Assembly (NCBI GenBank): GCA_002305435.1 | Contig: DBQZ01000144.1 | Coordinates: 1,450-8,529 of the forward strand | Direction of reading: 5' to 3' | Length of the DNA stretch: 7,080 nt | Source: Clostridiales bacterium UBA1381 | Lineage (GTDB): Bacteria > Bacillota > Clostridia > UBA1381 | Part shown: piece after piece, positions 1 to 6,022 of the stretch | Position numbering within the stretch: the first letter of the stretch is position 1 | Layout of the letters: each line of letters begins with the position of its first letter | The notes under the pieces: generated by a model | Database searches by the model: none | Told to the model about the DNA's origin: nothing | What the model saw: the letters and a program-made list of their open reading frames with translations, nothing else | Translations under genes and position numbers: made by a program

Positions 1-332
1 ACCGATTCCATCGTACCCTCGCTGTCGGTATAATTTGTTGTTAACGATTCGGTGTCTATAAGCTCGCCGTCACGGTAAATATTAAACGGGACGTTCTTCT
101 TCGCCGTGCCCACGTGGGAATCCTCGCTGTTTAAAAGCCTCCATGAAAGATATACCCCGCCGTCCGTTTTTACGGCTACAAGACCCCTGTCGAGCTTTTC
201 GGCCGGCCGTGTAAATTCTCTCAGATCATAGCGGTTTAATGCTGTATCCACTCCTCCGTCGGCCGCCAGAACAGGAACCGCTCCGCCGGCAATAACAGCC
301 GCCGTAATAAGCGCCGCCGCCTTCTTTAACAT
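1..332 (-). CDS. Secreted rhamnogalacturonan lyase, PL11-like, N-terminal part (cut by window edge)
   Basis: Only the first 110 codons are present; the gene runs off the left edge. Residues 1-24 look like a Sec signal peptide: a KK pair at 3-4, a long Ala/Ile/Val core, and a likely signal peptidase I site after VLA or VLAA (residues 21-24). The mature start contains LDRGLVAVKTDGGVYLSWRL (47-66), then FNIYRDGE (83-90) and TNYTDS (99-104). This order matches the N-terminal beta-sandwich of bacterial family 11 rhamnogalacturonan lyases (YesW/YesX type), which cut the rhamnose-galacturonate backbone of pectin by beta-elimination. The catalytic propeller lies outside the window, so activity and exo/endo mode cannot be read. 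ATG at 332 is preceded by a GAGGAGA ribosome binding site. The gene has its own promoter and is separated from groEL by a terminator. Family call from recalled motifs; fairly sure. Confidence 0.8.
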   Translation of the reverse strand, partial: MLKKAAALITAAVIAGGAVPVLAADGGVDTALNRYDLREFTRPAEKLDRGLVAVKTDGGVYLSWRLLNSEDSHVGTAKKNVPFNIYRDGELIDTESLTTNYTDSEGTMES

Positions 333-372
333 ATCTTCTCTCTCCTCTCGTGAGATATTTACAATTACTATA

Positions 373-401
373 ATTATATCACTGCCAAAACCGCTAATCA
401 A
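373..401 (-). promoter_or_regulatory. Sigma-A-type extended -10 promoter of the lyase gene
   Basis: Read on the minus strand, TTGATT (396-401) is followed after exactly 17 nt by TATAAT (373-378). A TG dinucleotide one base before the -10 gives the extended form TGATATAAT. The start of transcription would fall about 35 nt before the ATG at 332. The spacing and the hexamers are seen directly; activity is inferred. Confidence 0.65.
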
Positions 402-402
402 G

Positions 403-422
403 CAAAGTCTCCATTGACTTTG
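403..422. repeat. Perfect dyad CAAAGTC-N6-GACTTTG next to the lyase -35 box
   Basis: CAAAGTC (403-409) and GACTTTG (416-422) are perfect inverted copies with a 6-nt spacer, ending one base upstream of the -35 hexamer of the lyase promoter. Allowing one unpaired base, the symmetry extends outward to TCAA/TTGA. The position suits an activator or an operator for a substrate-responsive regulator, but no regulator is identified and the function is inference. Confidence 0.45.
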
Positions 423-454
423 TTGAAAATTCCGTCTTTTTCATGCAAAATCAT

Positions 455-500
455 CAAAAAAGCTCCGGCAGACACAGCCGAGTGCATCTGCCGGAGCTTT
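455..500 (-). terminator. Rho-independent terminator of groESL
   Basis: On the minus strand, the arms at 487-500 and 459-472 form a perfect 14-bp stem (AAAGCTCCGGCAGA and its complement) around a 14-nt loop. The stem runs into a run of six T in the transcript, then TGATGATTTT. It lies about 25 nt past the groEL stop codon and insulates the lyase gene from heat-shock transcription. Confidence 0.9.
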
Positions 501-524
501 CGTTCTTATTCCGGTATACTTATA

Positions 525-2153
525 TTAGTACATTCCGCCCATTGACGGGTCCATAGCCGGAGCTGCCTGTGCCGGCGGCTCGGGGATGTCTGTTACAAGG
601 CTCTCTGTTGTAAGCACCATAGCGGCAACGGAGGCTGCGTTCTGCAATGCGCTTCTTGTCACCTTTACCGGGTCTACGATACCGGTTTCTATCATGTTTA
701 CATATTCCTCGGAAAGAGCGTTGAAGCCAACACCCGGCTCCTGAGCCATTACCTTGTTTACGATTACAGAACCCTCAAGGCCTGCATTCAAAGCGATCTG
801 GCGCACCGGCTCCTCCAGAGCCTTTACAACTATCTTGATACCTGTCTTTTCGTCGCCCTCAGCCTCGTCAAGCAGAGCCGATACGGCGGGGATAACGTTG
901 ATGTAGCTTGTGCCGCCGCCGGCAACTATGCCTTCTTCAACGGCTGCCTTTGTAGCTGCCAGAGCGTCCTCAATTCTGAGCTTCTTTTCTTTCATCTCAG
1001 TCTCTGTAGCAGCGCCGACCTTGATAACAGCTACGCCGCCTGCCAATTTGGCAAGTCTCTCCTGCAGCTTTTCCTTATCGAAATCGCTTGTTGTGTTTTC
1101 GATAGCTGTTCTTATCTGCTTTACTCTGTCAGCAATAGCCTGCTTGTCACCCATGCCGTCTACGATAATTGTATTTTCTTTCTGTACCTTTACCTGTCTT
1201 GCACGTCCGAGCTGATCCATTGTCGTTTCCTTAAGCTCGAGTCCAAGCTCCTCGGAAATTACCTGACCGCCTGTTAAGATAGCTATATCCTGAAGCATTT
1301 CCTTTCTTCTGTCGCCAAAACCAGGAGCCTTTACAGGAACGCAGGTGAACGTACCTCTGAGCTTGTTGACGATAAGCGTAGCAAGAGCCTCGCCCTCAAC
1401 ATCCTCAGCGATTATAACGAGCTTCTTGCCCGACTGTACTACCTGCTCCAGAAGCGGCAGTATTTCCTGTATGTTCGAGATTTTCTTATCTGTGATAAGG
1501 ATGTAAGCATCGTCAAGAACAGCTTCCATCTTGTCAGTATCAGTAACCATGTAAGGCGAAATGTAGCCGCGGTCAAACTGCATACCTTCAACTATTTCAG
1601 AATACGTCTCAGCAGTCTTTGACTCTTCTATTGTGATAACGCCGTCTGCCGATACCTTTTCCATAGCCTCAGCGATAAGCTCTCCGACCTCGTCGTTTGC
1701 AGCCGATACGGATGCAACCCTTGCAATATCAGCCTTGCCGTTTACAGCCTTTGCATTTGCAAGAAGCGATTCTACAGCCTTGTCAACTGCTTTCTGGATA
1801 CCTTTTTTAACGATCATCGGATTTGCGCCTGCTGCAACGTTCTTGCTGCCCTCACGTACGAGAGCCTGAGCCAAAAGCGTAGCTGTTGTTGTACCGTCTC
1901 CGGCAACGTCGTTCGTCTTTGTGGCAACTTCCTTAACAAGCTGCGCTCCCATGTTTTCAAACGGGTTCTCAAGCTCTATTTCCTTAGCTATTGTAACGCC
2001 GTCGTTTGTGATTAAGGGAGAACCGAACTTCTTGTCAAGTACAACGTTTCTGCCTTTGGGGCCTAATGTTATCTTTACTGTATCGGCCAGCTGGTCAATA
2101 CCGCTTTCAAGAGCACGTCTTGCGTCCTCACCGAATAAAATCTGCTTTGCCAT
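525..2153 (-). CDS. groEL: Chaperonin GroEL (60 kDa, Hsp60)
   Basis: This 542-residue protein is the usual length for bacterial GroEL, the ATP-driven cytosolic double-ring chaperonin that encloses unfolded proteins under its GroES lid. The nucleotide pocket is visible: TLGPKGRN (29-36), TNDGVTIAKEI with Asp51 (49-59), and AGDGTTTAT with Asp86 (84-92). The catalytic Asp region IEDALAATKAAVEEG and the Cpn60 signature AAVEEGIVAGGG sit near residues 390-415. The apical domain carries KAPGFGDRRKEMLQDIAILTG in the expected place. The C-terminus is a short Met/Gly tail, MDPSMGGMY, close to the usual GGM repeat with an added final Tyr. ATG at 2153 has a GGAGGT site 9-10 nt upstream. It follows groES after a 22-nt gap and is co-transcribed with it under the CIRCE-controlled promoter. 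No defect is seen. Confidence 0.99.
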   Translation of the reverse strand: MAKQILFGEDARRALESGIDQLADTVKITLGPKGRNVVLDKKFGSPLITNDGVTIAKEIELENPFENMGAQLVKEVATKTNDVAGDGTTTATLLAQALVREGSKNVAAGANPMIVKKGIQKAVDKAVESLLANAKAVNGKADIARVASVSAANDEVGELIAEAMEKVSADGVITIEESKTAETYSEIVEGMQFDRGYISPYMVTDTDKMEAVLDDAYILITDKKISNIQEILPLLEQVVQSGKKLVIIAEDVEGEALATLIVNKLRGTFTCVPVKAPGFGDRRKEMLQDIAILTGGQVISEELGLELKETTMDQLGRARQVKVQKENTIIVDGMGDKQAIADRVKQIRTAIENTTSDFDKEKLQERLAKLAGGVAVIKVGAATETEMKEKKLRIEDALAATKAAVEEGIVAGGGTSYINVIPAVSALLDEAEGDEKTGIKIVVKALEEPVRQIALNAGLEGSVIVNKVMAQEPGVGFNALSEEYVNMIETGIVDPVKVTRSALQNAASVAAMVLTTESLVTDIPEPPAQAAPAMDPSMGGMY

Positions 2154-2175
2154 AATATCTTACCTCCGATATGTC

Positions 2176-2463
2176 TTAGTCTGTAACAGTAGCCAGGATG
2201 TCGCCCTGCTTTACGATTGTGTATTCCTCGCCGTCAAGCTTTACTTCCGTACCGGCGTACTTTGAGATAAGGACCTTGTCTCCTACCTTGACTTCCATCT
2301 TTACCTCATTGCCGTCTACCATGCCGCCCGGACCTACCGCAACGACTTCAGCAACCTGAGGCTTCTCCTGAGCGGCACTCGTTAAAATTATACCGCTTTT
2401 GGTTGTCTCCTCTGCTTCAAGCATCTTGATGACTACTCTGTCCGCCAATGGATTTACTCGCAT
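2176..2463 (-). CDS. groES: Co-chaperonin GroES (10 kDa, Hsp10)
   Basis: GroES forms the heptameric lid of the GroEL chamber. With the start at 2463 it has 95 residues, the normal family length, beginning MRVNPLADRVVIKML. The GroEL-binding mobile loop spans about residues 16-35 and carries the hydrophobic tripeptide IIL at 25-27. VGPGG and VKVGDKVLISKYAGTEVKLDGEEY follow as in the family core. An in-frame start at 2517 would add 18 residues (MKTPFAPGEPDIIRRTWK), but these look nothing like GroES. The strong TAAGGAGGA site at 2472-2480 also points to 2463. It is the first gene of the groESL operon, 22 nt before groEL. Confidence 0.98.
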   Translation of the reverse strand: MRVNPLADRVVIKMLEAEETTKSGIILTSAAQEKPQVAEVVAVGPGGMVDGNEVKMEVKVGDKVLISKYAGTEVKLDGEEYTIVKQGDILATVTD

Positions 2464-2471
2464 TTTCCATG

Positions 2472-2480
2472 TCCTCCTTA
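2472..2480 (-). promoter_or_regulatory. Ribosome binding site that fixes the groES start
   Basis: TAAGGAGGA on the minus strand lies 9 nt before the ATG at 2463. The more upstream in-frame ATG at 2517 has no comparable site and lies within the structured leader. Confidence 0.85.
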
Positions 2481-2485
2481 TTATG

Positions 2486-2533
2486 TCCGGCTCCCCCGGA
2501 GCAAAAGGCGTTTTCACCGTCCCCGGCCGGAGC
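2486..2533 (-). other. GC-rich leader of groES with competing hairpins
   Basis: The leader between CIRCE and the groES ribosome binding site contains GCTCC-CCC-GGAGC on the plus strand (2490-2502), a 5-bp hairpin with a 3-nt loop. TCCGGC at 2486-2491 is complementary to GCCGGA at 2526-2531, and GCTCC at 2490-2494 can also pair with GGAGC at 2529-2533. The local hairpin and the long-range pairings share bases and so exclude each other. The structure ends about 6 nt from the AGGAGG site. A regulatory role is only a possibility. Confidence 0.4.
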
Positions 2534-2553
2534 TGATATTGTTGACTTTGTTG

Positions 2554-2580
2554 TTAGCACTCTATCTCGTTGAGTGCTAA
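2554..2580. promoter_or_regulatory. CIRCE operator (HrcA binding site)
   Basis: TTAGCACTC (2554-2562), a 9-nt spacer and GAGTGCTAA (2572-2580) make a perfect CIRCE inverted repeat, identical to the consensus. HrcA binds this element and represses class I heat-shock genes. It starts 4 nt downstream of the -10 box of the groESL promoter, so it covers the predicted transcription start, as is usual. Confidence 0.97.
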
Positions 2581-2584
2581 AGCT

Positions 2585-2613
2585 ATTATCGGTCATTTTA
2601 CCGAAATAGGCAA
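2585..2613 (-). promoter_or_regulatory. Sigma-A-type promoter of groESL
   Basis: On the minus strand, TTGCCT (2608-2613) and GATAAT (2585-2590) are separated by exactly 17 nt. The predicted start falls inside CIRCE, which explains how HrcA would block transcription. The mRNA leader would be about 110-115 nt. Confidence 0.8.
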
Positions 2614-2639
2614 ATATTGCTTTTGCCCGATTTTACCGA
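2595..2639. repeat. Direct repeat ATTTTACCGA around the groESL -35 box
   Basis: ATTTTACCGA occurs at 2595-2604, inside the -35/-10 spacer, and again at 2630-2639, upstream of the -35. The two starts are 35 bp apart. The first copy also forms an inverted pair, TCGGT-N6-ACCGA (2589-2604), overlapping the -10 box. These may be binding sites for a second regulator or chance in AT-rich DNA. Confidence 0.3.
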
Positions 2640-2727
2640 TTTTTATGGATTTAGATAATGTTTTCTCTGTTTTTCTTAAGAAATCATTGTTTTTTAATAT
2701 TAACAATTTGTTCATAATTTTAAACTT

Positions 2728-3102
2728 TCACACAAAATTCTCCCATATTATCAGGGCGTCTTCCAAGCTTTGGGCGAATATCCCCTTTTCAAGCTTCTGT
2801 CTGTCCTCCTCAGGATACAGGCCGGGGTCTATATTTTCCTCACGCACTACCTCCCTGCCCTCCTCCGAAACGCTGTAGAGGCGCAGCTTATTGTCCTCGC
2901 AGCTGATCATGTACGATTCCTGCACGGGCTTGGTTTCTATCACCGGACGGAGGCTTTCGGCTGGCGGGGTGTTAATCGGGCGTTTTACAATCTCCTCCGT
3001 ATACGCCCTCGGCATAGTCAGCGAGCCTACGAGAAAGCCTCCCGTAAAGCAAAACGCCCCTGCCAAAAGCACGGATACAACGTATATCGGCGTCCTTTTC
3101 AT
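2728..3102 (-). CDS. Small membrane-anchored protein with BofC-like C-terminal domain
   Basis: The protein has 124 residues: a short basic N-terminus (MKRTP), one hydrophobic segment at about 6-28 (signal anchor or uncleaved signal peptide), a Pro/Glu-rich linker (about 38-63), and a compact domain (64-124). The domain reads YMISCEDNKLRLYS, then a long acidic loop, then LYPEEDRQKLEKGIFAQSLEDALIIWENF. This order (short beta strands, then LPExDRxxLxxGI, then a helix) resembles the C-terminal domain of BofC, an intercompartmental signalling protein of sporulation, and many uncharacterised clostridial proteins share it. It would face outside the membrane. The ATG at 3102 has a GAGGAGG site. It reads toward groES but no terminator is visible between them. 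The domain resemblance is from memory and moderately sure; a sporulation role is not shown. Confidence 0.7.
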   Translation of the reverse strand: MKRTPIYVVSVLLAGAFCFTGGFLVGSLTMPRAYTEEIVKRPINTPPAESLRPVIETKPVQESYMISCEDNKLRLYSVSEEGREVVREENIDPGLYPEEDRQKLEKGIFAQSLEDALIIWENFV

Positions 3103-3192
3103 CTTATTTCCTCCTCGTATGCAAAGATTTTGTTTTTATGGGATTATTTGCTTATTCTGCTGTTTTTATACATCAAATTTTTTAAAATGTTG

Positions 3193-3221
3193 TTGAAACG
3201 GTGTATATTTTATGTTATAAT
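3193..3221 (+). promoter_or_regulatory. Sigma-A-type promoter of the membrane protein-deoC-deoB unit
   Basis: TTGAAA (3193-3198) and a perfect TATAAT (3216-3221) are separated by 17 nt, 30 nt before the TTG start at 3251. The predicted leader is only about 22 nt, leaving no room for a riboswitch or attenuator. Confidence 0.8.
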
Positions 3222-3250
3222 AATAACAAAAAAACGAAAGGACGGTAGAA

Positions 3251-4120
3251 TTGAAATCCGAAAACAAAAAACACAACTTGAAAATCAACGCCAGCGCTGT
3301 CGTTTATATTATTCTGCGCATAATGGTAATAGCGGTGATGATAATACAGTTTTTCCACGGCAACTACAGCAACGTATTCATCTGCCTGCTGACGCTGATA
3401 CTGTTTTTGATCCCAGTAATCGCCGACCATAACCTTAATATCAAGCTGCCCACAACACTTGAAATAATAATCCTGCTGTTTATTTTTTCCGCAGAGATAC
3501 TCGGCGAGATACATTCGTTCTACGTAAGGATACCGTACTGGGATACGGTTTTGCATACGATAAACGGCTTCATGATGGCTGCGATAGGCTTTACCATGAT
3601 AGACATACTAAACCAGCATCCGAAATTCCACATCAGTATGTCGCCGGTATTCGTTGCGTTTACGGCGTTCTGCTTTTCGATGACGATAGGCGTGGTCTGG
3701 GAGTTTTTTGAGTTCGGCATGGATCAGCTGTTTCTTACCGATATGCAGAAGGATACCCTCTTTTCTGCCGTTTCTTCGGTGTACTTAAACCCGGATGGTG
3801 TGAATGATACGGTAATGGTCGAGGGTATAACCGAAACCGTAATAAAAACCGCCTCGGGCGATGTCATAATCCCCGGCGGATACCTTGACGTTGGGATTTA
3901 TGATACGATGAAGGATCTCCTCGTAAACTGCGCCGGAGCGCTTATATTCTCCGCAATCGGAGCAGTATACATCAAAAACCGCGGCCGCGGCAAGTTCGCT
4001 TCCCGCTTCATCCCCCAGCTGAAAACGCCGGAGGAAATACGGAAAAGCCGCCAGCTGCGCCGTGAATTTATCGCAGAAAGACGAGCCAAAAAGGCTGCAA
4101 AACATAAAAAGAAAGGATGA
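3251..4120 (+). CDS. DUF2238/YjdF-like polytopic membrane protein of unknown function
   Basis: This 289-residue protein has about six membrane segments: 16-35, 41-58, 70-90, 100-120, 132-155 and 223-241. An approximately 65-residue polar loop lies between the last two, and a strongly basic tail follows (242-289, ending AKKAAKHKKKG). Polar motifs lie in or next to membrane segments: WDTVLHTINGF (97-107), VVWEFFEFGMD (148-158) and YDTMKDLLVNCAGA (217-230). This pattern of D-H-G, WE-FE and DT-D-N-GA motifs resembles DUF2238 proteins such as E. coli YjdF, whose function is not established. The TTG start is preceded by AAAGGA about 8 nt upstream; the next in-frame Met (25) lies inside the first membrane segment, so TTG is preferred. 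It is the first gene of an operon with deoC, whose start is 7 nt after its stop. Membrane protein sure; family likely; role unknown. Confidence 0.8.
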   Translation: MKSENKKHNLKINASAVVYIILRIMVIAVMIIQFFHGNYSNVFICLLTLILFLIPVIADHNLNIKLPTTLEIIILLFIFSAEILGEIHSFYVRIPYWDTVLHTINGFMMAAIGFTMIDILNQHPKFHISMSPVFVAFTAFCFSMTIGVVWEFFEFGMDQLFLTDMQKDTLFSAVSSVYLNPDGVNDTVMVEGITETVIKTASGDVIIPGGYLDVGIYDTMKDLLVNCAGALIFSAIGAVYIKNRGRGKFASRFIPQLKTPEEIRKSRQLRREFIAERRAKKAAKHKKKG

Positions 4121-4127
4121 TCTGAAA

Positions 4128-4766
4128 ATGAAGCTGTTTAAGTATATAGATCACACCCTGCTCTCACCCACAGCCACCTTCGAGGATATACGCCGCCTGT
4201 GCATGGAGGGCTACGAATACGGCGCCGCCTCGGTCTGTATACCGCCCTGCTACGTTGCTTTTGCACGGCGTATGTTCCAGCGGCTTAACATCTGCACTGT
4301 AGTAGGCTTTCCCCTCGGCTACAACACGATGATTTCCAAGGTGAATGAGGCGGAAACGCTCCTGCATTTAGGAGCGGATGAAATAGACACCGTGGTAAAC
4401 CGCTGTATGATTAAAAACGGCGATTTTGATATGCTCACCGAGGAGCTTACCCGCATAAAAAAGGTCTGCGGCGATAATATACTGAAGGTTATAGCCGAAA
4501 CGTGCGACCTCACCGAGGAAGAAAAGATACGGCTTTGCGACTGCGTCAACAAAAGCGGGGCGGATTTTATCAAGACCTCAACCGGCTTTGGCAAAAGCGG
4601 GGCAGCCTTGGAGGACGTGGAGCTTTTTAAAGCCTACATCTCCCCCAACGTCCGCATAAAAGCCGCCGGCGGCATCCGCACCGAGGATGAGATAGTCGCC
4701 TTTATAAACGCCGGCTGCTCACGTATAGGTACAAGCGCCGGAGTCCGCATACTGACGGAGGGCTGA
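4128..4766 (+). CDS. deoC: Deoxyribose-phosphate aldolase
   Basis: DeoC cleaves 2-deoxy-D-ribose-5-phosphate to D-glyceraldehyde-3-phosphate and acetaldehyde in the cytosol, the last step of deoxynucleoside catabolism. The 212-residue class I aldolase barrel has the expected catalytic residues: Asp87 in DEIDTVVN, the Schiff-base Lys149 in ADFIKTSTGF, and Lys178 in RIKAAGGIRT. The N-terminal YIDHTLL (6-12) and VVGFPLG (58-64) also fit. Length is normal for the short Firmicutes form. The ATG at 4128 follows a GAAAGGATGA site; an in-frame start at 4062 would add 22 lysine-rich residues that lie inside the upstream gene, so it is rejected. It sits 7 nt after the membrane protein gene and 4 nt before deoB, clearly one transcript. 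Confidence 0.97.
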   Translation: MKLFKYIDHTLLSPTATFEDIRRLCMEGYEYGAASVCIPPCYVAFARRMFQRLNICTVVGFPLGYNTMISKVNEAETLLHLGADEIDTVVNRCMIKNGDFDMLTEELTRIKKVCGDNILKVIAETCDLTEEEKIRLCDCVNKSGADFIKTSTGFGKSGAALEDVELFKAYISPNVRIKAAGGIRTEDEIVAFINAGCSRIGTSAGVRILTEG

Positions 4767-4770
4767 GACA

Positions 4771-5883
4771 ATGAAAAGGGTATTTGTAATCGTTGCCGAC
4801 AGTTTCGGCATAGGCTCCGCCCCGGATGCGGCGGATTTCGGTGATGAGGGGGCAAATACGCTCTTATCCTGCTATAGGACAGGCCTGCTTTCGGTTCCAA
4901 ATCTCGCACGGCTGGGGCTGTTTAACATCGACGGCGTGGACTGCGGCGAAAAAGCCTCCTCCCCTATTTCAGACTACGGTCGGCTCAGGGAGCTTTCACG
5001 TGGCAAGGACACGACCATCGGCCACTGGGAGCTTGCGGGAATAGTTTCCGAAAAGCCTCTGCCCACCTATCCCAACGGTTTCCCGCCTGAGGTGATAGCT
5101 GAATTTGAAAAGGCGACCGGCAGGAAGGTTCTGTGCAACCGCCCGTATTCCGGCACAAAGGTAATAGCCGACTACGGCGAGGAACATATGAAAACCGGCT
5201 CGCTTATCGTCTACACCTCTGCCGACAGCGTATTTCAGGTTGCGGCTCACGAGGATGTCGTCCCCGTTGAGACTCTGTACGAATACTGCCGTGCAGCAAG
5301 ACGGATACTTACCGGCGACCATAACGTGGGACGGGTAATAGCCCGCCCGTTTGTAGGTGTGCCCGGGAATTTCACCCGTACGAAAAACCGCCACGATTTT
5401 TCCGTAGAGCCGCCCTCAGCCACTATGCTTGACGAATTAAAAGAAGCCGGCTTTGACGTGATCGGCGTTGGAAAAATCGGGGATATTTTCTGCGGCAGGG
5501 GGCTTACCGCCTCTGTGCGCACCTCGGGAAACGAGGACGGAATGGACAAGACGATCGCTTATGCCAAGGAGGATTTTTGCGGGCTTTGCTTTGTAAACCT
5601 CGTGGATTTCGATATGCTGTACGGCCACCGAAACGACCCTTGCGGCTATGCGCAAGCGCTGTCCGCCTTTGATAAACGTCTCGGGGAGCTTATTGCGCTT
5701 TTGGGCAGCGAGGATCTACTGATAATAACCGCCGACCACGGCTGCGACCCAACATTTCCCGGCACAGACCACACCAGAGAATACGTGCCGTTTCTTTATT
5801 ATGCCGAAAACTGCGGCAAAAATCTGGGTACTTTAGAGGGATTTTTCCATGTTTCACGTGCTGTAAAAGCATGGTTATTGTAA
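4771..5883 (+). CDS. deoB: Phosphopentomutase
   Basis: DeoB interconverts ribose-1-phosphate or deoxyribose-1-phosphate with the 5-phosphates, feeding deoxyribose-5-phosphate to DeoC. It belongs to the alkaline phosphatase superfamily with two Mn ions. Residues matching the characterised Bacillus cereus enzyme are present: Asp10 in VADSFGIG, the phosphorylated Thr81 in GKDTTIGHWE, Asp281 and His286 in VDFDMLYGH, Asp322-His323 in TADHG, and His334 in GTDHTREY. YTSADSVFQVAAHE and GRVIARPFVG also match the cap and core. At 370 residues it is about 20-25 shorter than the B. cereus enzyme; the missing part is the C-terminal end (usually a GxSF-type tail), replaced by FFHVSRAVKAWLL. The terminator begins right after the stop. 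GGAGGG precedes the ATG, only 4 nt after deoC. Confidence 0.97.
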   Translation: MKRVFVIVADSFGIGSAPDAADFGDEGANTLLSCYRTGLLSVPNLARLGLFNIDGVDCGEKASSPISDYGRLRELSRGKDTTIGHWELAGIVSEKPLPTYPNGFPPEVIAEFEKATGRKVLCNRPYSGTKVIADYGEEHMKTGSLIVYTSADSVFQVAAHEDVVPVETLYEYCRAARRILTGDHNVGRVIARPFVGVPGNFTRTKNRHDFSVEPPSATMLDELKEAGFDVIGVGKIGDIFCGRGLTASVRTSGNEDGMDKTIAYAKEDFCGLCFVNLVDFDMLYGHRNDPCGYAQALSAFDKRLGELIALLGSEDLLIITADHGCDPTFPGTDHTREYVPFLYYAENCGKNLGTLEGFFHVSRAVKAWLL

Positions 5884-5884
5884 A

Positions 5885-5926
5885 AAACAGAGAGGGATAC
5901 GGTAATTTTACCATATTCCTCTGTTT
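5885..5926 (+). terminator. Intrinsic terminator after deoB
   Basis: AAACAGAG (5885-5892) pairs with CTCTGTTT (5919-5926), and the stem continues after a 2-nt bulge, with one wobble and one mismatch, to GGTA-ATTT-TACC at the tip. TATTATAT follows. On the other strand the stem runs into a T tract, so it may also work in reverse. Confidence 0.8.
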
Positions 5927-5953
5927 TATTATATGAAAAATAACTATATTTTC

Positions 5954-5971
5954 AAAAAACAGTTGTTTTTT
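5954..5971. repeat. AT-rich palindrome overlapping the cysE -35 box
   Basis: Six A, CA, a GT spacer, TG and six T form an 8+2+8 inverted repeat that includes the -35 hexamer TTGTTT of the cysE promoter. It could be an operator; low complexity makes chance plausible. Confidence 0.3.
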
Positions 5972-5991
5972 TCTAAAAAATACGATATAAT
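5963..5991 (+). promoter_or_regulatory. Sigma-A-type promoter of cysE-cysS
   Basis: TTGTTT (5963-5968) and a perfect TATAAT (5986-5991) are separated by 17 nt. The leader to the start codon at 6035 is about 37 nt, too short for a T-box or SAM riboswitch, devices often seen before cysteine genes in Firmicutes. Confidence 0.7.
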
Positions 5992-6022
5992 TAGAAGATA
6001 GATAAGAGTATAAATTTTCAGC

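Noticed and set aside
910..2265. Several plus-strand open frames opposite groEL
   Set aside because: Their Ser/Ala/Thr/Phe-rich products are typical antisense shadows of a highly expressed gene; no start signals are seen.
2464..2517. An 18-residue N-terminal extension of GroES starting at 2517
   Set aside because: It is not GroES-like, has no good ribosome binding site, and lies in the structured leader; the AGGAGG site and family length support 2463.
414..2553. The 12-mer TTGACTTTGTTG occurs at 414-425 and 2542-2553, both in leader or upstream DNA of minus-strand genes
   Set aside because: A shared 12-mer is expected by chance a few times in 7 kb on both strands; the contexts differ (upstream of a promoter versus inside a leader).
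2542..2553. CtsR-type operator in the groES leader
   Set aside because: Only one partial AGTCAA-like heptad is present; the tandem spaced heptads of CtsR sites are absent.
2683..2715. Terminator after the BofC-like gene
   Set aside because: Only short AT palindromes without a following T tract on the minus strand.
2770..3432. A 220-residue plus-strand open frame
   Set aside because: It runs antisense to the BofC-like gene, through the promoter region and out of frame into the membrane protein gene; its protein has no recognisable domain.
4062..4127. A 22-residue extension of DeoC
   Set aside because: It lies inside the upstream membrane protein gene, is low-complexity lysine-rich, and the ATG at 4128 has a proper ribosome binding site and the usual DeoC N-terminus.
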